64,000 nt of DNA from Desarmillaria ectypa (GCA_030407005.1 JAUDYN010000003.1:2790001-2854000); one strand, 5' to 3'; counted from the first letter of the stretch, positions 12,191 to 23,002 are shown. Notes: generated from the letters alone by a model not told the origin. Translations and numbers: made by a program.

Positions 12191-13621
12191 ATGCAATCGA
12201 GTAGAATTCGTTTGGTGTCTCTCTGGACCGTTCATCGGCGCACCCTTATGACCTCGTTGTGTTGGCACTCGGATCTCAAATCTCGAGCGCAGGTAATAGG
12301 GACTGAACGGTCGCTGTCTTTACTGACAATTGTATAGGCCAGAATATCCCACGTCGATGCCGTCTCTCACTTCTCGCCTGCATTAATTGACACTTTCCGC
12401 CGACGACACGACTATCTGCGTATCTCTCTCACGGAGAGGTGCAATTTGCGATGTACGTTACCAGGACTCATGTATGGAATCGTGTCTCAAGACGTAGGGA
12501 CACAGGTTTTTACTGCATGCCCGAGGAAGGAATCGAATTGTCTCCTGAAAGTCATCTTCTCACAAACGAAGAAGTTCTTCGTCTTGCGGCGTTATTTGTT
12601 AAAAGTGGTGTCACAAAGATACGATTAACTGGTGGAGAACCAACAGTGCGGAAAGGTTTGAATGAGATCATCGGTATGTTTTATTCTCATCGTTATAGTT
12701 CCCTCATTAATTTGGACTAGGTGGTCTGAATGAAATGCGCCCCTATGGTTTACGATCCATAGCTATGACTACAAATGGACTCGCTCTTTCAAGGAGACTT
12801 CCGGTTTTGATTGACCAGGGCTTAACTCATCTCAATTTAAGGTAAGAAATATCCTACGTTGTTACGTGTATAGAATCTGAGTGTTCAAAGTCTGGATACT
12901 TTGGACCCGTATAAGTTTGAGTTCATGACTCGCCGTAGAGGCCACGAGGCCGTTCTGAAAGCTTTGGATGTTGCCCTCGCCTCACGGGCACTTGCTTCTG
13001 TAAAGCTGAACGTTGTTGTCGTCAAGGGCCTCAATGATTCGGAGGTACTCGACTTCATTGAAATGACCAAAGAGCGAGTGTTATCCGTCCGATTTATTGA
13101 ATTTATGCCATTCACAGGTCTGTGTGACTCTGCGTATGACTTGAGGCATGCCTGATATTGGTGTATAGGCAATGCTTGGGATAAACGCAAGATGGTTCCG
13201 TCAAATGTACTGCTTGATAAAATCATCTTGCGTCATCCCGATGTCAAAAGAATTTCCGACGAACTGAACGATACTGCACGTTCATGGAGAGTACCCGGTT
13301 ACAAGGGAACCTTTGGCTTCATCAGTAGCATGTCAGACCACTTTTGCTCCTCGTGTAACCGCCTGAGGATAACAGCAGACGGCCAGATCAAGGTCGGGTG
13401 CTGGACCTGTATTATTGCCCATGTAATTTTAACCTTCTTTGCAGGTTTGCCTCTTTGATGCGAAGGAAATATCTCTAAGAGATGCAATGCGAAAAGGTGC
13501 TACCGACGATGAATTGCTTCAGGCTATCGGTAAAGCCGTATTTGGCAAACAGGAAAAACATGCAAACATGGAAGATATTGATGTAATCACGAATCGCCCG
13601 ATGATTCTGATAGGCGGTTGA
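12191..13621 (+). CDS. MOCS1A: MoaA-like GTP 3',8-cyclase of molybdenum cofactor synthesis (MOCS1A)
   Basis: A radical-SAM enzyme that converts GTP to 3',8-cyclo-GTP, the first step of Moco synthesis, normally in mitochondria. Seven exons join in frame. The N-terminal 4Fe-4S motif is ERCNLRCFYC (Cx3Cx2C), completed across an intron. The SAM-binding motif is LTGGEPTVRKGL. The C-terminal cluster motif is FCSSCNRLRITADGQIKVC (Cx2Cx13C). The protein ends MILIGG; the C-terminal Gly-Gly is a conserved functional tail in MoaA. The start at 12191 gives MQSSRIRLVSLWTVHRRTLM, a basic leader compatible with mitochondrial import. It is divergent from the glycosyltransferase-like gene across 147 bp. The MoaC-like frame follows only 34 nt after the stop, so both are likely on one transcript. 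Confidence 0.92.
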
Positions 13622-13695
13622 GTGCCCATTCACTGATCCAGTAGACAAGTCTTTGATGAGTTCGACAACGTTTCTGATTTTATACCCAATGTTAG
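13617..13695 (+). other. candidate alternative intron fusing MOCS1A to MOCS1B
   Basis: A 79-nt stretch with a weak donor (GTTGAGT) inside the last Gly codon of the MoaA frame and an acceptor ending CAATGTTAG. A branch-point-like CTGAT lies about 20 nt before the acceptor. Removing it keeps frame: GGC G/GT CCT TCT. That skips both the MoaA stop and the MoaC start codon and gives one MoaA-MoaC fusion. It is a sequence-based prediction with no transcript evidence. Confidence 0.45.
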
Positions 13696-14351
13696 GTCCT
13701 TCTGCCTCTTTTTTCCTCCGTCTGTCTAGTCCGAAGATCAATCTCAAACCGCGTGGTATTCGACATCGGTGCTACAGCTCAGCGGTTCCGCCATCACCAC
13801 CTCATCTCACTCACATCAACGACCGCGGACGTGCCAACATGGTCGACGTGTCCTCGAAGGAAGTTACACAGCGTACTGCCACAGCAACCGGGCGTATTTT
13901 CATCCCTCTCGTTGCTTATGAACTCCTGACTTCGACGTACCCGGATGGTGAAGAACCCTCGACGGTCTTGGAGAAGGCAAAACAGAAAGTTCGTCGAAAA
14001 GGCGACACGCTTACTGTCGCACAGCTTGCAGCTATAATGGGGTCCAAGAAAACATCAGACCTCATTCCGCTTTGTCATCCTATTGGATTGTCGAATGTTT
14101 CCGTAGCGTTGACACCCGAGGCGCCATTTCACGACATCCAACGTCACAGTGTTTTGTGTCGTGCGACAGTGTGTTGTGATGGCAAAACCGGCGTGGAAAT
14201 GGAAGCTTTGACTGCTGTGTCAGTTGGCTTGCTGACCGTATGGGACATGCTGAAGGCTGTGGCCGGGAAGGAGATGGAGATCGGAGAAATCGTTGTTATG
14301 GAAAAGTCAGGTGGAAAGAGCGGGGATTTCGTCCGAAATGTAGAAAGGTGA
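13656..14351 (+). CDS. MOCS1B: MoaC-like cyclic pyranopterin monophosphate synthase (MOCS1B)
   Basis: Single-exon frame for the enzyme that rearranges 3',8-cyclo-GTP to cyclic pyranopterin monophosphate, the second Moco step. Core motifs are complete: LTHINDRGRANMVDVSSKEV, KGDTLTVAQLAAIMGSKKTS, DLIPLCHPIGLSNV and TGVEMEALTAVSVGLLTVWD, with the catalytic Lys region KSGGKSGDF at the end. The first ATG at 13656 gives about 50 residues before the core, including RLSSPKINLKPRGIRHRCYS, which looks like a mitochondrial presequence. The frame could therefore be used on its own by reinitiation or a separate transcript, or be fused to the MoaA part by splicing. The 34-nt spacing mirrors the bicistronic MOCS1 arrangement known in animals. 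Confidence 0.92.
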   Translation: MSSTTFLILYPMLGPSASFFLRLSSPKINLKPRGIRHRCYSSAVPPSPPHLTHINDRGRANMVDVSSKEVTQRTATATGRIFIPLVAYELLTSTYPDGEEPSTVLEKAKQKVRRKGDTLTVAQLAAIMGSKKTSDLIPLCHPIGLSNVSVALTPEAPFHDIQRHSVLCRATVCCDGKTGVEMEALTAVSVGLLTVWDMLKAVAGKEMEIGEIVVMEKSGGKSGDFVRNVER

Positions 14352-14544
14352 TACTGATCATGCACTGTCTAAATGAGTCTTTAGTCTTCAGAATCAGAGT
14401 CTCTATAGAGATTGTACTCAGAAGATTGCCGGGATTAACCAGTAAAATATAGTCAGCTCTGTTATGTATAGTATTTTCATGTTCATGAGTCACGAAGGAC
14501 ACAATACTAATAGTAAAAATACGGATGTTCATGTCGGTATTAGC

Positions 14545-15081
14545 TCAGCTGGACTGGGTAAATTCTTGGAGGCCCGCCGAAATTTCACTATCCACGAGGC
14601 GCGACGACTCGATGCCCTGTAAGACATAGATATTGGTTCAACATACAACACAAAGAAAAGAGAACTCGAACAACACACATCTTTCAATTTGATGATTGTA
14701 GGGACAGACTCTATTTTCCAAGGATATCCGCGAAACTTGTTGGCTGGAGTTTTCCACCTATCGTGGGGCCAATGACTGTGAGTACGGATATATTTATATT
14801 GCCATGGAAAACGAGACTAACGTGGGTCTGTCTCCCACATAGACGATCAACGCGCTCGGAGATTCATCTGATTCAAAGGTATCCTTAACGAGTCCATCGA
14901 CTACTCGACAGTCCTGTAGTCAGGGTGTTAGCGCTCAATCTCAAACGTGCCAAGACATCTTTACCGGGCACCAGAGCTGGTCATCAACGATGGACGAGTA
15001 GAAGATCAAGTAATCGTGTTTGATCTCTTCTGGCTTTGGTGTGGATTCTGTGAAGGTCTCGTCGGCAATATGAAGAGGCAT
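14545..15081 (-). CDS. TXNDC17-like thioredoxin-fold protein
   Basis: Four exons (15081-14965, 14913-14822, 14775-14679, 14616-14545) join in frame with clean GT-AG introns. The product is about 125 residues. It opens MPLHIADETFTESTPKPEEI and has the strand HDYLIFYSSIVDDQ, then the active-site motif LWCPDCRVVDGLV. WCPDC is the hallmark of TXNDC17/TRP14 proteins, which reduce disulphides in the cytosol with electrons from thioredoxin reductase. The rest fits the family: SALIVYVGDRPTHWPHDRWK, then GYPWKIESVPTIIKLKDG with the cis-Pro, then ISAGLQEFTQSS at the end. It is convergent with the MOCS1 locus, with 193 bp between stops. Confidence 0.85.
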
Positions 15082-15561
15082 TTCTTTGATAGACTTGACG
15101 GAAGATAAGTGCTGTGCGCGGACCGTTGTACAACACTTGCATTTAAATATCAGCAATTACAATGACAACAGGTGTCGCAAGCAAGGCGCAACTGGACATG
15201 ACTCAGCGTTTGTCGCCGAAACCATGTGCTACCAAGTGGAAGGAAGAGGAATGAATGCAATGTGCTTCTCGAAGCATTCCATTTTCCCATATGTGTAGCG
15301 AATGTAGATACAGTGCGCAAAGGCGGGCCAAGTAAAAAAAGCAAACGGGGAATCGACCGTATGAAACCCTTTGCGAAACGACGAATTAAGCACCCAAATA
15401 CTGTTAAAAGCAGTCAGAAAATCAAAAATCAATGGTATAGGATCAAGTCCAAGGTGTATAAAGATGGTTCATGTACGCCAAAGTAAATCAAAAATCTCTA
15501 CGGACGTGAATTGAAGACGTTATAGCAATGTAAATGTAAATGTGACTGGATGGGGAATGCC
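15082..15561. other. intergenic, upstream of the TXNDC17-like gene
   Basis: About 480 nt, AT-rich toward the right. It holds the promoter of the TXNDC17-like gene and the 3' end of the Thr-rich gene. Short overlapping open frames here have no recognisable features. Confidence 0.45.
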
Positions 15562-17107
15562 TTAGTACCCACCGTACGAGCCGCCGTATGAACTACCGGA
15601 TGCGCCATACGTGGCTTGGGCAGCAAGAGCACTTGAACTTGACTTGTCCCAGGACACTGATGACGTAGCAGCAGAACCGTACGTATTGTATGGATTACTG
15701 TTGCCCGTGGTGAGTGACCAAGATGACTTGCACTTGCCCAAACAATCAGAGAGACCGGTATTGTAAACTTGTTGTGTCTTAGTAGCCGTGGCAGTCTCTG
15801 TCTGAGTCGCAGTCGCAGTCGCAGTTGCCGTCGAGGTTTTTAGAACGGTCATTTGGTCTGTAACAGTTGCGGTTTGGGTTTGCAGAACAGTTTTGGTCTG
15901 AAACGAAGGATTAGCATCTTGTCTTCAAGGAAGAGATAATAGGCATACGTTGTCGATGACCTGCGTGCTGACCCACACACTAGTGTATGTGGTGGGATAT
16001 ACGACAGTCGACACTTCAGTTTGAGTGACAACAGCTGTTTCTGTCTGCTTCAGGGTAGCGGTCGCGGTTTGAACAACAGTCATCTGATCAGTGACGGTGG
16101 CAGTTTGGGTCTGCAATACGGTCTGGGTCTGCACAAGGAAATCAGTCCCCTGTTAGGACGATAGTATCTATACCCACGTTGTCAATGACTTGCGTGCTAA
16201 CCCAAACACTGGTGTACGTGGTGGGGTACACAACAGTCGAAACTTCAGTCTTGGTGACAAAGGCTGTTTCGGTTTCCTTTTGAGTTTCAGTTGCAGTGGC
16301 AGTCTGGACTTCAGTCTGGGTGTAGACGTTGGTCTGAGTCTGAGTCTCTGTAGCTGTAAGAGTGTGCTCCACTACTGAGGTTTTGTCGATGGTTTCTGTT
16401 GACACCCAGACGCGCGTAGTCGGTACCATCTCAACAGAGGTCACGACGGCGGTCTGCGTCACCATTTGAACGTCTGTCTGCGTTTGTGTAACATATTGAA
16501 CGACCGTAGTTGGGACGACTTGTGTCTCGGTCTGCCCAGTATAAGACGACAGACCACCAGAAAGGACAACAAATACATACTGCAGTGTAAGTCACCGTGT
16601 TATACGCCGTCTCGGTCACGGTCTGGGTAATTGTTGAGGCATATTGATTGCAATCCGATTGGTAGCCATATCCTCCACCGTTGCTAACATTGACATAAGA
16701 GAAGCACGAGAAGTTGAATGTTTAGCCGACGTACTTGATGATAATGGTGGTGGCGTAGCATCCCTGCACCGCAGTGCTATCGTACTTAAAATTAATAACG
16801 AATTCAGACTTTTGACCTTGAAGCAACATCCAAAAATACACACCCACGACTCAGTCTGACATGAACCATCGCCACCCTTGTGATAACCATATCCACACTG
16901 CAGCGATTTGTAGCCTCCGCTCTTATACGAGTCGTAGGGCATCACATCATAGAAACCGGAAGAGGAAGGAGCTGCAGTAGGGGCAGAGTACGCGGCAGCA
17001 CCATTATCGACCGGAGTTGGGGTTGCAGGAACCATGGACACTGCACCATTCACCACCTGAGCGACGGCAGTGCTTGCCAGAGCTAGACCAAAGATAATTG
17101 ACTTCAT
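15562..17107 (-). CDS. secreted threonine-rich repeat protein, candidate cell-wall protein
   Basis: The start at 17107 gives MKSIIFGLALASTAVAQVVN, a classic signal peptide with an ALA-type cleavage site. The mature N-terminus has a short Cys-containing region (LQCGYGYHKGGDGSCQTESW, then GCYATTIIIK and GYGYQSDCNQ). The body is Thr/Val-rich repeats of the type TQTEVSTVVYPTTYTSVWVS followed by TQVIDN, with alternating Thr that suggests heavy O-mannosylation. The C-terminus is Ser/Gly/Tyr-rich and ends SYGGSYGGY. No GPI-like hydrophobic tail is visible. I recognise no enzyme domain. By composition it resembles a cell-wall or extracellular structural protein; that role is inference. Repeated exon boundaries show growth by exon duplication. 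Confidence 0.7.
15950..16530 (-). repeat. duplicated coding modules with introns at the same codon
   Basis: Two near-identical modules inside the Thr-rich gene each encode a TEVSTVVYPTTYTSVWVS-type segment ending QVIDN, and each is followed at once by a phase-0 intron. The next exon then starts TQTVLQTQTATVT or TKTVLQTQTATVT. A more diverged upstream module contains VPTTRVWVSTETIDK. Intron sequences differ while flanking codons are alike. Confidence 0.75.
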
Positions 17108-17598
17108 GATGAAAAGAGTGAACTGCTAAAGGGCCGGTGTGTATCCAAACGGAAAGCGAATTTGGAGAACGAAAAATGCGATCTACGCGTTGTAAAACTG
17201 TCTTGCAGTAAAAATGGGAAAATGTGCGGAAAGCTCGAGGACAAGCACTCTGTAGATCAGTGCGTCAGATCACAGACATCGTAATGGGTGCGGAGACGTA
17301 CCGCTAAAGAATGAAAGAAAAGGAGGGAGGGAGAATACGAAAACGAAAACGAAAAGAACGAAAGGTGAGAGAAAGGGTGAGAGAACAGGGCATTCAGGAC
17401 GGCGGTATTTGAGGCGCTCCCAGGCAGGGGTCCCATACGATCTGATGGATGGGATTCGACACTGTCCATCACATTGGTCATCTCGGTGTCTCCAGGGCCC
17501 CTACATGTTCAACCGTTCCTGCATCATTCCCTTCGCTCGGGTCTCACTTCGCTATTGGCCAACTGTGGTAGCCAGTCATGATCAATATATTAGCAGGT
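17108..17598. other. intergenic, promoter side of the Thr-rich gene
   Basis: About 490 nt. It includes a purine-rich run near 17330-17390 with repeated GAAAAC units, which is pyrimidine-rich on the transcribed minus strand. I see no gene in it. Confidence 0.45.
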
Positions 17599-20500
17599 CT
17601 ATCTACCTTCTACCTTGAGCGCTGATGCACGTCTACCAAAGTCGCCATTTACATCCAAGAGAATTTTCAGGGCATTACGCGCCCTTATCCTAGACAATTC
17701 GTCGCGACGGGACGTCAGAACGGTCTCAACCTTCGGCGGTGCTTCCGCCCATGGATACTGCAAAGGGGCCGCTGTCAACTATCAGGTTTAGCGCGCGCCA
17801 AGAAATTACTCACGGGAAACTAAATTAAAAGTTTATTACATCAGAATACCAGGTTAGATGTGCATCGTTGATCCACTCACTGATTTCTTGAGCTCCTCGT
17901 AAGCCAATAGCGTAAAACCAAACTGAGGGCTACTCCGAAGGATACGAGCTGGACCTCCTTTGAACAAGGCTTTAAAACCCTCCTCTCGATCTTGGACACA
18001 AAAATTAACGATCAACCACGTGCATCAGAAGAAAATTACACACAGATCTTTACGAACGCATCCCGAAGCCCCTTGTAGTGTGTTTGTCCTTTTTTGGCCT
18101 CAACTTGAAGACGGGTCTTCACGACGTCTAAATTTGGATCAGATGCGAAGGTGCATAGCCTCACAGAAGTTCCATACCTGCAGGTGTCGTGAAATACGCC
18201 GCTGGCATACCGCTGTTTCATCCAATGCATGTACATCGATCAATGAGGTGACAATCAGTGGCAATGAAGATACTTACGCAATCCCAGCAGCACCCAATGT
18301 CTCCAAAAACGACAGCTGCTTGCCATTATATCCTTCATTGAATAAGTCGGACTTCAAGTGACCATAGGCCGGAAAGTAAATCGCAGAGAAAGGAATGTCG
18401 CGCATCAAGCATGCGCTAGCTCCCTTGTATAAACCGACGACACCAAGTTGCCGAATGATGTGAACCGCGCCCCTCGGGACTGCTCCTTCAAGCTTAGCGG
18501 TCTCACCTTGAACTTGCAAACGGATCTTTCTGTGGGCAAGCCATGTCAGTTGGATTGAAAACTCTTGAAAAAGGTTATTTGTACGAACACAATCTCCAAA
18601 GGGTTGGTGAAGACCTAATTGATGGCCAAAGTCAATCATTCAATCCATTGAATCAAGGCATTGCACGTACCACTTGGCATCCTCCAGCAGTGCCACCAGC
18701 CACTAGCTCCCAAAATAGTTTGATGCGTCCCGTCTCAGGATCCATAGTCTTGGAACGAACAAGGTCATTGACAGTTAACTTGATGGCCTTCTCTGGCGCT
18801 ACACCCTATAAGAAAGATTAACATCGCATTCCATATAGATAAAAATACCACACTACATACAATAAGCTGAGGCCCAAGGCCACGATAGAATCCGAGGAAC
18901 CCTTCGTTACGGAATATCTTTTGTGCACAGTCAATGCTGTTTTTGTAAAGAAGTTGTCCGACAACAGTGCTCCGTTGATTTTGCATGCTGGTGATGCCAT
19001 TTAGATCCTGCATCATTGCCTGAAACCCATATTTTGCTTACCGCGTCTAAAGGAGATCGTCTGAGAAACAAAGTTAACTAAAAACATGCTGGAATACGCG
19101 TACCTTAACTAAAGAAAGCATCAGTGGTGTGAAGAACTCAAAGAAGTTAAGGACTTACCCATATCGATAGGATACACAATCGTTGCACCGAATGCACCAG
19201 CCATGCCTATGCATTATGAGTGAATGAACTATTTTAGAAGGACGACTTCACGGACCGCCCAATACAAAATTGTAGGAGGAATGGAGCACTGAATTGAGGA
19301 AAGATTCGGTGTGAGGAGCCTTAGCTTCCACTTCTTCGCGAGGGGCCTTCCACCTTGGGTCAAGCAATTGAGCAAAATCAATCAATGCTAGACGTTGAGT
19401 ACTGCTTCCACGACCTGCAAAGTGGAAGATAATGGAGGCCTCCATGGGAGTAAACAGGGAGTAACGAGAGCTTGACGCGGAATAGTTGAGGAAATCTGAT
19501 TGGTCGATCCTCCCATCTTTGCTCTTCGCGGTAGCCTCACGAATGATACTGTATACAGCGTGAGAACGGATATCTTTGACACCGGTAAAAATACACCATA
19601 CCGCTCCACCATGTCCATCTCTAGTGACACGCTCTTAGTACATGCTTTGAGGCAGTATGGAATCACAAACCTCTAATAATATTATGGAAGGCGATTACTT
19701 CCGAATAAGATATACGTTGTCCTGGGGTGAGTGTGCAAAGGGTCGGTAACCTGTCTATAACTGCATCCGACAATTTATGTCCAGCGATTTCCTGCAATGG
19801 AGTTCTTCAGGAGGTCCCGTTACACGAACACGAACCATCCAACGTACTAGAATGATCTGCTTGAACTGTTCGGGCCGAATAAATCCGTCCTGGTCCGTGT
19901 CTAAATATCTAAAGGCTTGTCGAAGACGTTCGCCTTGCAAACCCTTCATAAGTTGTGTAAACTCGTTATCTGTAGGAAGCGTGTCACTGATGACGGTGAA
20001 ATTCAAGGAGTATTGGGTACTTACATCCCAATACACGTGTCCCGTTCTTTTTCCCGAGATAGAGTTTAACCCAGTCGCTGGTTATGAGTCAATAAAATTG
20101 ACAGTGGACACAGAAAATACTGCACCAATTGAAGTCGAATGGAATCGAGCCTGGGGGAATGTTGGCACTGTAAACGGTCTTGAACTCATCAAAGTCGATG
20201 AAACCGGAGCCGTCGCTACAAACATATGAGCAATGATTCGAAGACCGGGTAACATGATACTGACACGTCAAAGTACTGGAATGCCATCCAGTAGTCAGCA
20301 TCTGAGCGCTTCAAACCGGTCTGGAAGACCACAAAGTCCTCCCAGGAAACCAATCCCCGTTTTGCGGTGTCCGCCACACGAAAAAGAATAGAAAACTGGG
20401 CTCGGCCAATTTTCGACGAGTCATCTCTTGGCGCAATAGCGTTTACGAAGCTTTCGGGGTCCAAGTACCTGGCGGGTGCAACGTCACATACCGCACGCCT

Positions 20501-20685
20501 CTGGCAAGAAGGACTTACCTGTCACCGCTGACGTCCTTTGAGTTAGCATCGAATGTTCGCCGCCATCGCCTAAGCTCGGACTCTGGCACGGCTACCGCGG
20601 TTCGAACAGACTTGAGAGCGCTGGCAGCAAGAGAAGACGAGTGGGCGTCGCAATGGGCAATTGGAAAAATTGTCGGGAACACCAT
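17599..20685 (-). CDS. AGC1: mitochondrial calcium-regulated aspartate/glutamate carrier (Aralar/AGC type)
   Basis: N-terminal EF-hand half plus C-terminal SLC25 carrier half, the architecture of Aralar/citrin, which exchanges aspartate for glutamate across the inner mitochondrial membrane. EF-hand segments include [18 protein letters not shown] (split by an intron inside the loop) and [18 protein letters not shown]. The carrier half has all three signature repeats: VYPIDM, then [18 protein letters not shown], then [40 protein letters not shown] ends the sixth helix. The tail [20 protein letters not shown] is fungal AGC-like. The start at 20685 ([17 protein letters not shown]) is the first Met in the opening exon. 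More than ten introns are needed, including a predicted 6-nt exon near the 3' end. Confidence 0.88.
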
Positions 20686-21105
20686 GCTGGTCGTTGTCTA
20701 CGGTAGGGAGAGAGGGGTATCGTGGAAAGGAACGACGGTGGAGGTAGAGAGGAGAGAAATTTACGCTGTGATCGTGTTTTCTGTGGGCTCGAGTCGGACC
20801 GAAAATAGAGATGCGGGGTTAACTCCTAAGTTAAGCCATGTGACTTGTGTCAAAATGCGAACGGAACAATGACGGAACAAAGCGGCAACCTCTTCCTCCA
20901 AATATTTTCAGAGCAATTCCCTTTCGTCGGTATTTTTTTGCATGCAAGAAAACATGAGACTTTTTTCTTTTATTCCCGCTCAACTCTGGAAAGGAAACCC
21001 GTCCGTGACTCAGCGAGAGCATACCGGTATCTTCCGGATGCCTCCGTCCATCTCCCGTTATCCAAAGTATTCAACGTATTCGAAATTCTTATCTACACAC
21101 GCTTC
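20686..21105. other. intergenic, upstream of the carrier gene
   Basis: About 420 nt between the carrier start and the TRM5 stop, both on the minus strand. A T-rich stretch lies near 20930-20970. I see no gene or RNA signal. Confidence 0.45.
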
Positions 21106-22945
21106 CTATGACTCCGCCACCTTGCCCAGGGCCACTTCCCGAGGCAACCTGAAGCTGATGCAGTACATCTCCTTACCAGGTGCTACGGATCGTACATGCA
21201 CGATGGAAACATCTTCTGATACAGAATGGCCTAGGGCCTGCTCAACTCGCTGTGGGCAAAAGTCAGGCACGAGGAGGCCAAATGTCTAGGAAATGCCCAC
21301 TTTGAGAATGTCGACCCGGGCACTGTCTTCTTCGAGTTCTCGAGTAAAACAATGGCAATGTACCATGGGCATTCTCGTGTAATGTTCAATGAGGACTGGC
21401 GTGGAGAGCACCCCTCGGAAGGCATACAAGAAGCTAATGGCTGAGTCTGGTAAATTCATCACTAAATGAGTGATTGTTCGACGTAGTGGTAAGACATCAT
21501 GATCGCTTTGATCTTGGGGGGTTGATAAGTTCTTGGCAGCTTGCTTCTGTAACTTTCGCTCCAGTGTCTTGCTCTTCCGAGGACCAGTATACGGCTGAAA
21601 AGGATTTTCGATCGGTCGCATGAAAACATCGCGAATAAAGTTTCGACCATCCTCACAGGACACTCGTACAAGGTCTTCCACCTAAGACGAGTATAAGTCA
21701 ACGTTGGCTTGGATTGCATCAGTGCTCACGTTATTATTAACGACGTTCTGAGACAGATATTTCGCGCTGTTCGGATTGAGATCGTTCGCAAAGATACCAC
21801 ATCCAAGTTTGGCAGCTGGTATAGCAAAGGGACCAACACCCGCGAAGACGTCTGCCAATATGTCTGAAGGATCCAACAGTTTTACAATTCGGTCGTGCTC
21901 AGGATGCAATCGGGAATTCCAATATACTTGAGAGAAATCAAACGTAAACTGACAATTCGACTCGTGCTGGGGTACGAAATGAGCTGAGAACATGAAATAA
22001 TAGCATTCGGACCAACATGTGTGACAACATAATCGGGCTTCCCTGCTAGGAGTTCCATCCTAAAGAACCGAAATTGGGTGTCAATTTCATGAAGTTTGTT
22101 GACAACGGTCTCGATTTGCTTGTTTTTCTACATGTGACTCGCTTAGAGGGGGGAAAGGATGAAAAAGGGCACACAGCGTACATCAAGGAACACTTGACCA
22201 ATTGCGTACTTGTATGGCAAGTACTCATCATTTAAATTGAAGTGTGCTGCGAGAAAGAGTAAATGAAATATCCCCTGAATATATTGAACACGGAGTACCG
22301 ATATGACCTGTTGCCGCAAAACCAACAGGTGATCCCTCCACAAGCTCCTCAGGGAGGACCGCAGCAAGAATCTCAGCTGGAAGAGTTGAGAGGGGTACAT
22401 CCAGATGCAGAAAATAGCGCACGTACTTGCGGTCCAATAGTCGTAATCAAGGTCCACCGTGTAATTAGTCAATCCAATGCAATCACGGTCAACAATTTCT
22501 TGTGCCTCTGGGGAGAGCTGAGCTAGCTTGTGGTTGTTGAATCAACCTATACTCAGCTCTGAATGAGAGTATACCTTTTTCTGTGATTCTGAGTAGCACT
22601 AATCGATTACCGTCGGGATTGGATGGATCCTTGACCACGGGACTAAGTTTCGGCGCTCCGACAAGGAACCTGGATGGGGTGAGTGTAAGCACTGCACTCT
22701 GTCCACTAGTGGAGAGCGTACCTCCTTAGGGTAGTCGATTTTACGACGCTGTTCGTCTTATTTGGAGGTACACGAAGGGCAAGAACTGATATGCATTTTC
22801 GGAATGCATCCTTGTCGAGTGGATGTAGAGGGCCATGGTATCTTGGTGGTGTGGTGTCAATCGGGGGGATGGAATGCATGGAACGAAAAACAGAAAATTG
22901 AATGAGCAGCGGATATCTCTTGAAATAGCTCGTCGCTGCAAGCAT
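21106..22945 (-). CDS. TRM5: tRNA (guanine-37-N1)-methyltransferase Trm5
   Basis: Methylates G37 next to the anticodon using SAM, which prevents frameshifting. Family blocks are clear: FNLNDEYLPYKYAIGQVFLD, NKQIETVVNKLHEIDTQFRF, MELLAGKPDYVV, then FDFSQVYWNSRLHPEHDRIV and LADVFAGVGPFAIPAAKLGC (SAM-binding loop), and ANDLNPNSAKYL. The open frame after LKVGIS appears to stop, but a 49-nt intron (GTGGGC to CACAG) restores RVEQALGHSVSEDVSIVHVR and VAPGKEMYCISFRLP, the conserved C-terminus. The first in-frame ATG is 22945 (MLAATSYFKRYPLLIQFSVF); a second Met at 22879 starts MHSIPPIDTTPPRYHG, where homology begins. Two starts would fit the dual mitochondrial/cytosolic targeting known for yeast Trm5. 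Confidence 0.9.
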
Positions 22946-23002
22946 CAAAGAACTTTTCGACGCTGACTCGGACCGGAGCTGCCAAAGCCCTCCAGATCAA
23001 AT

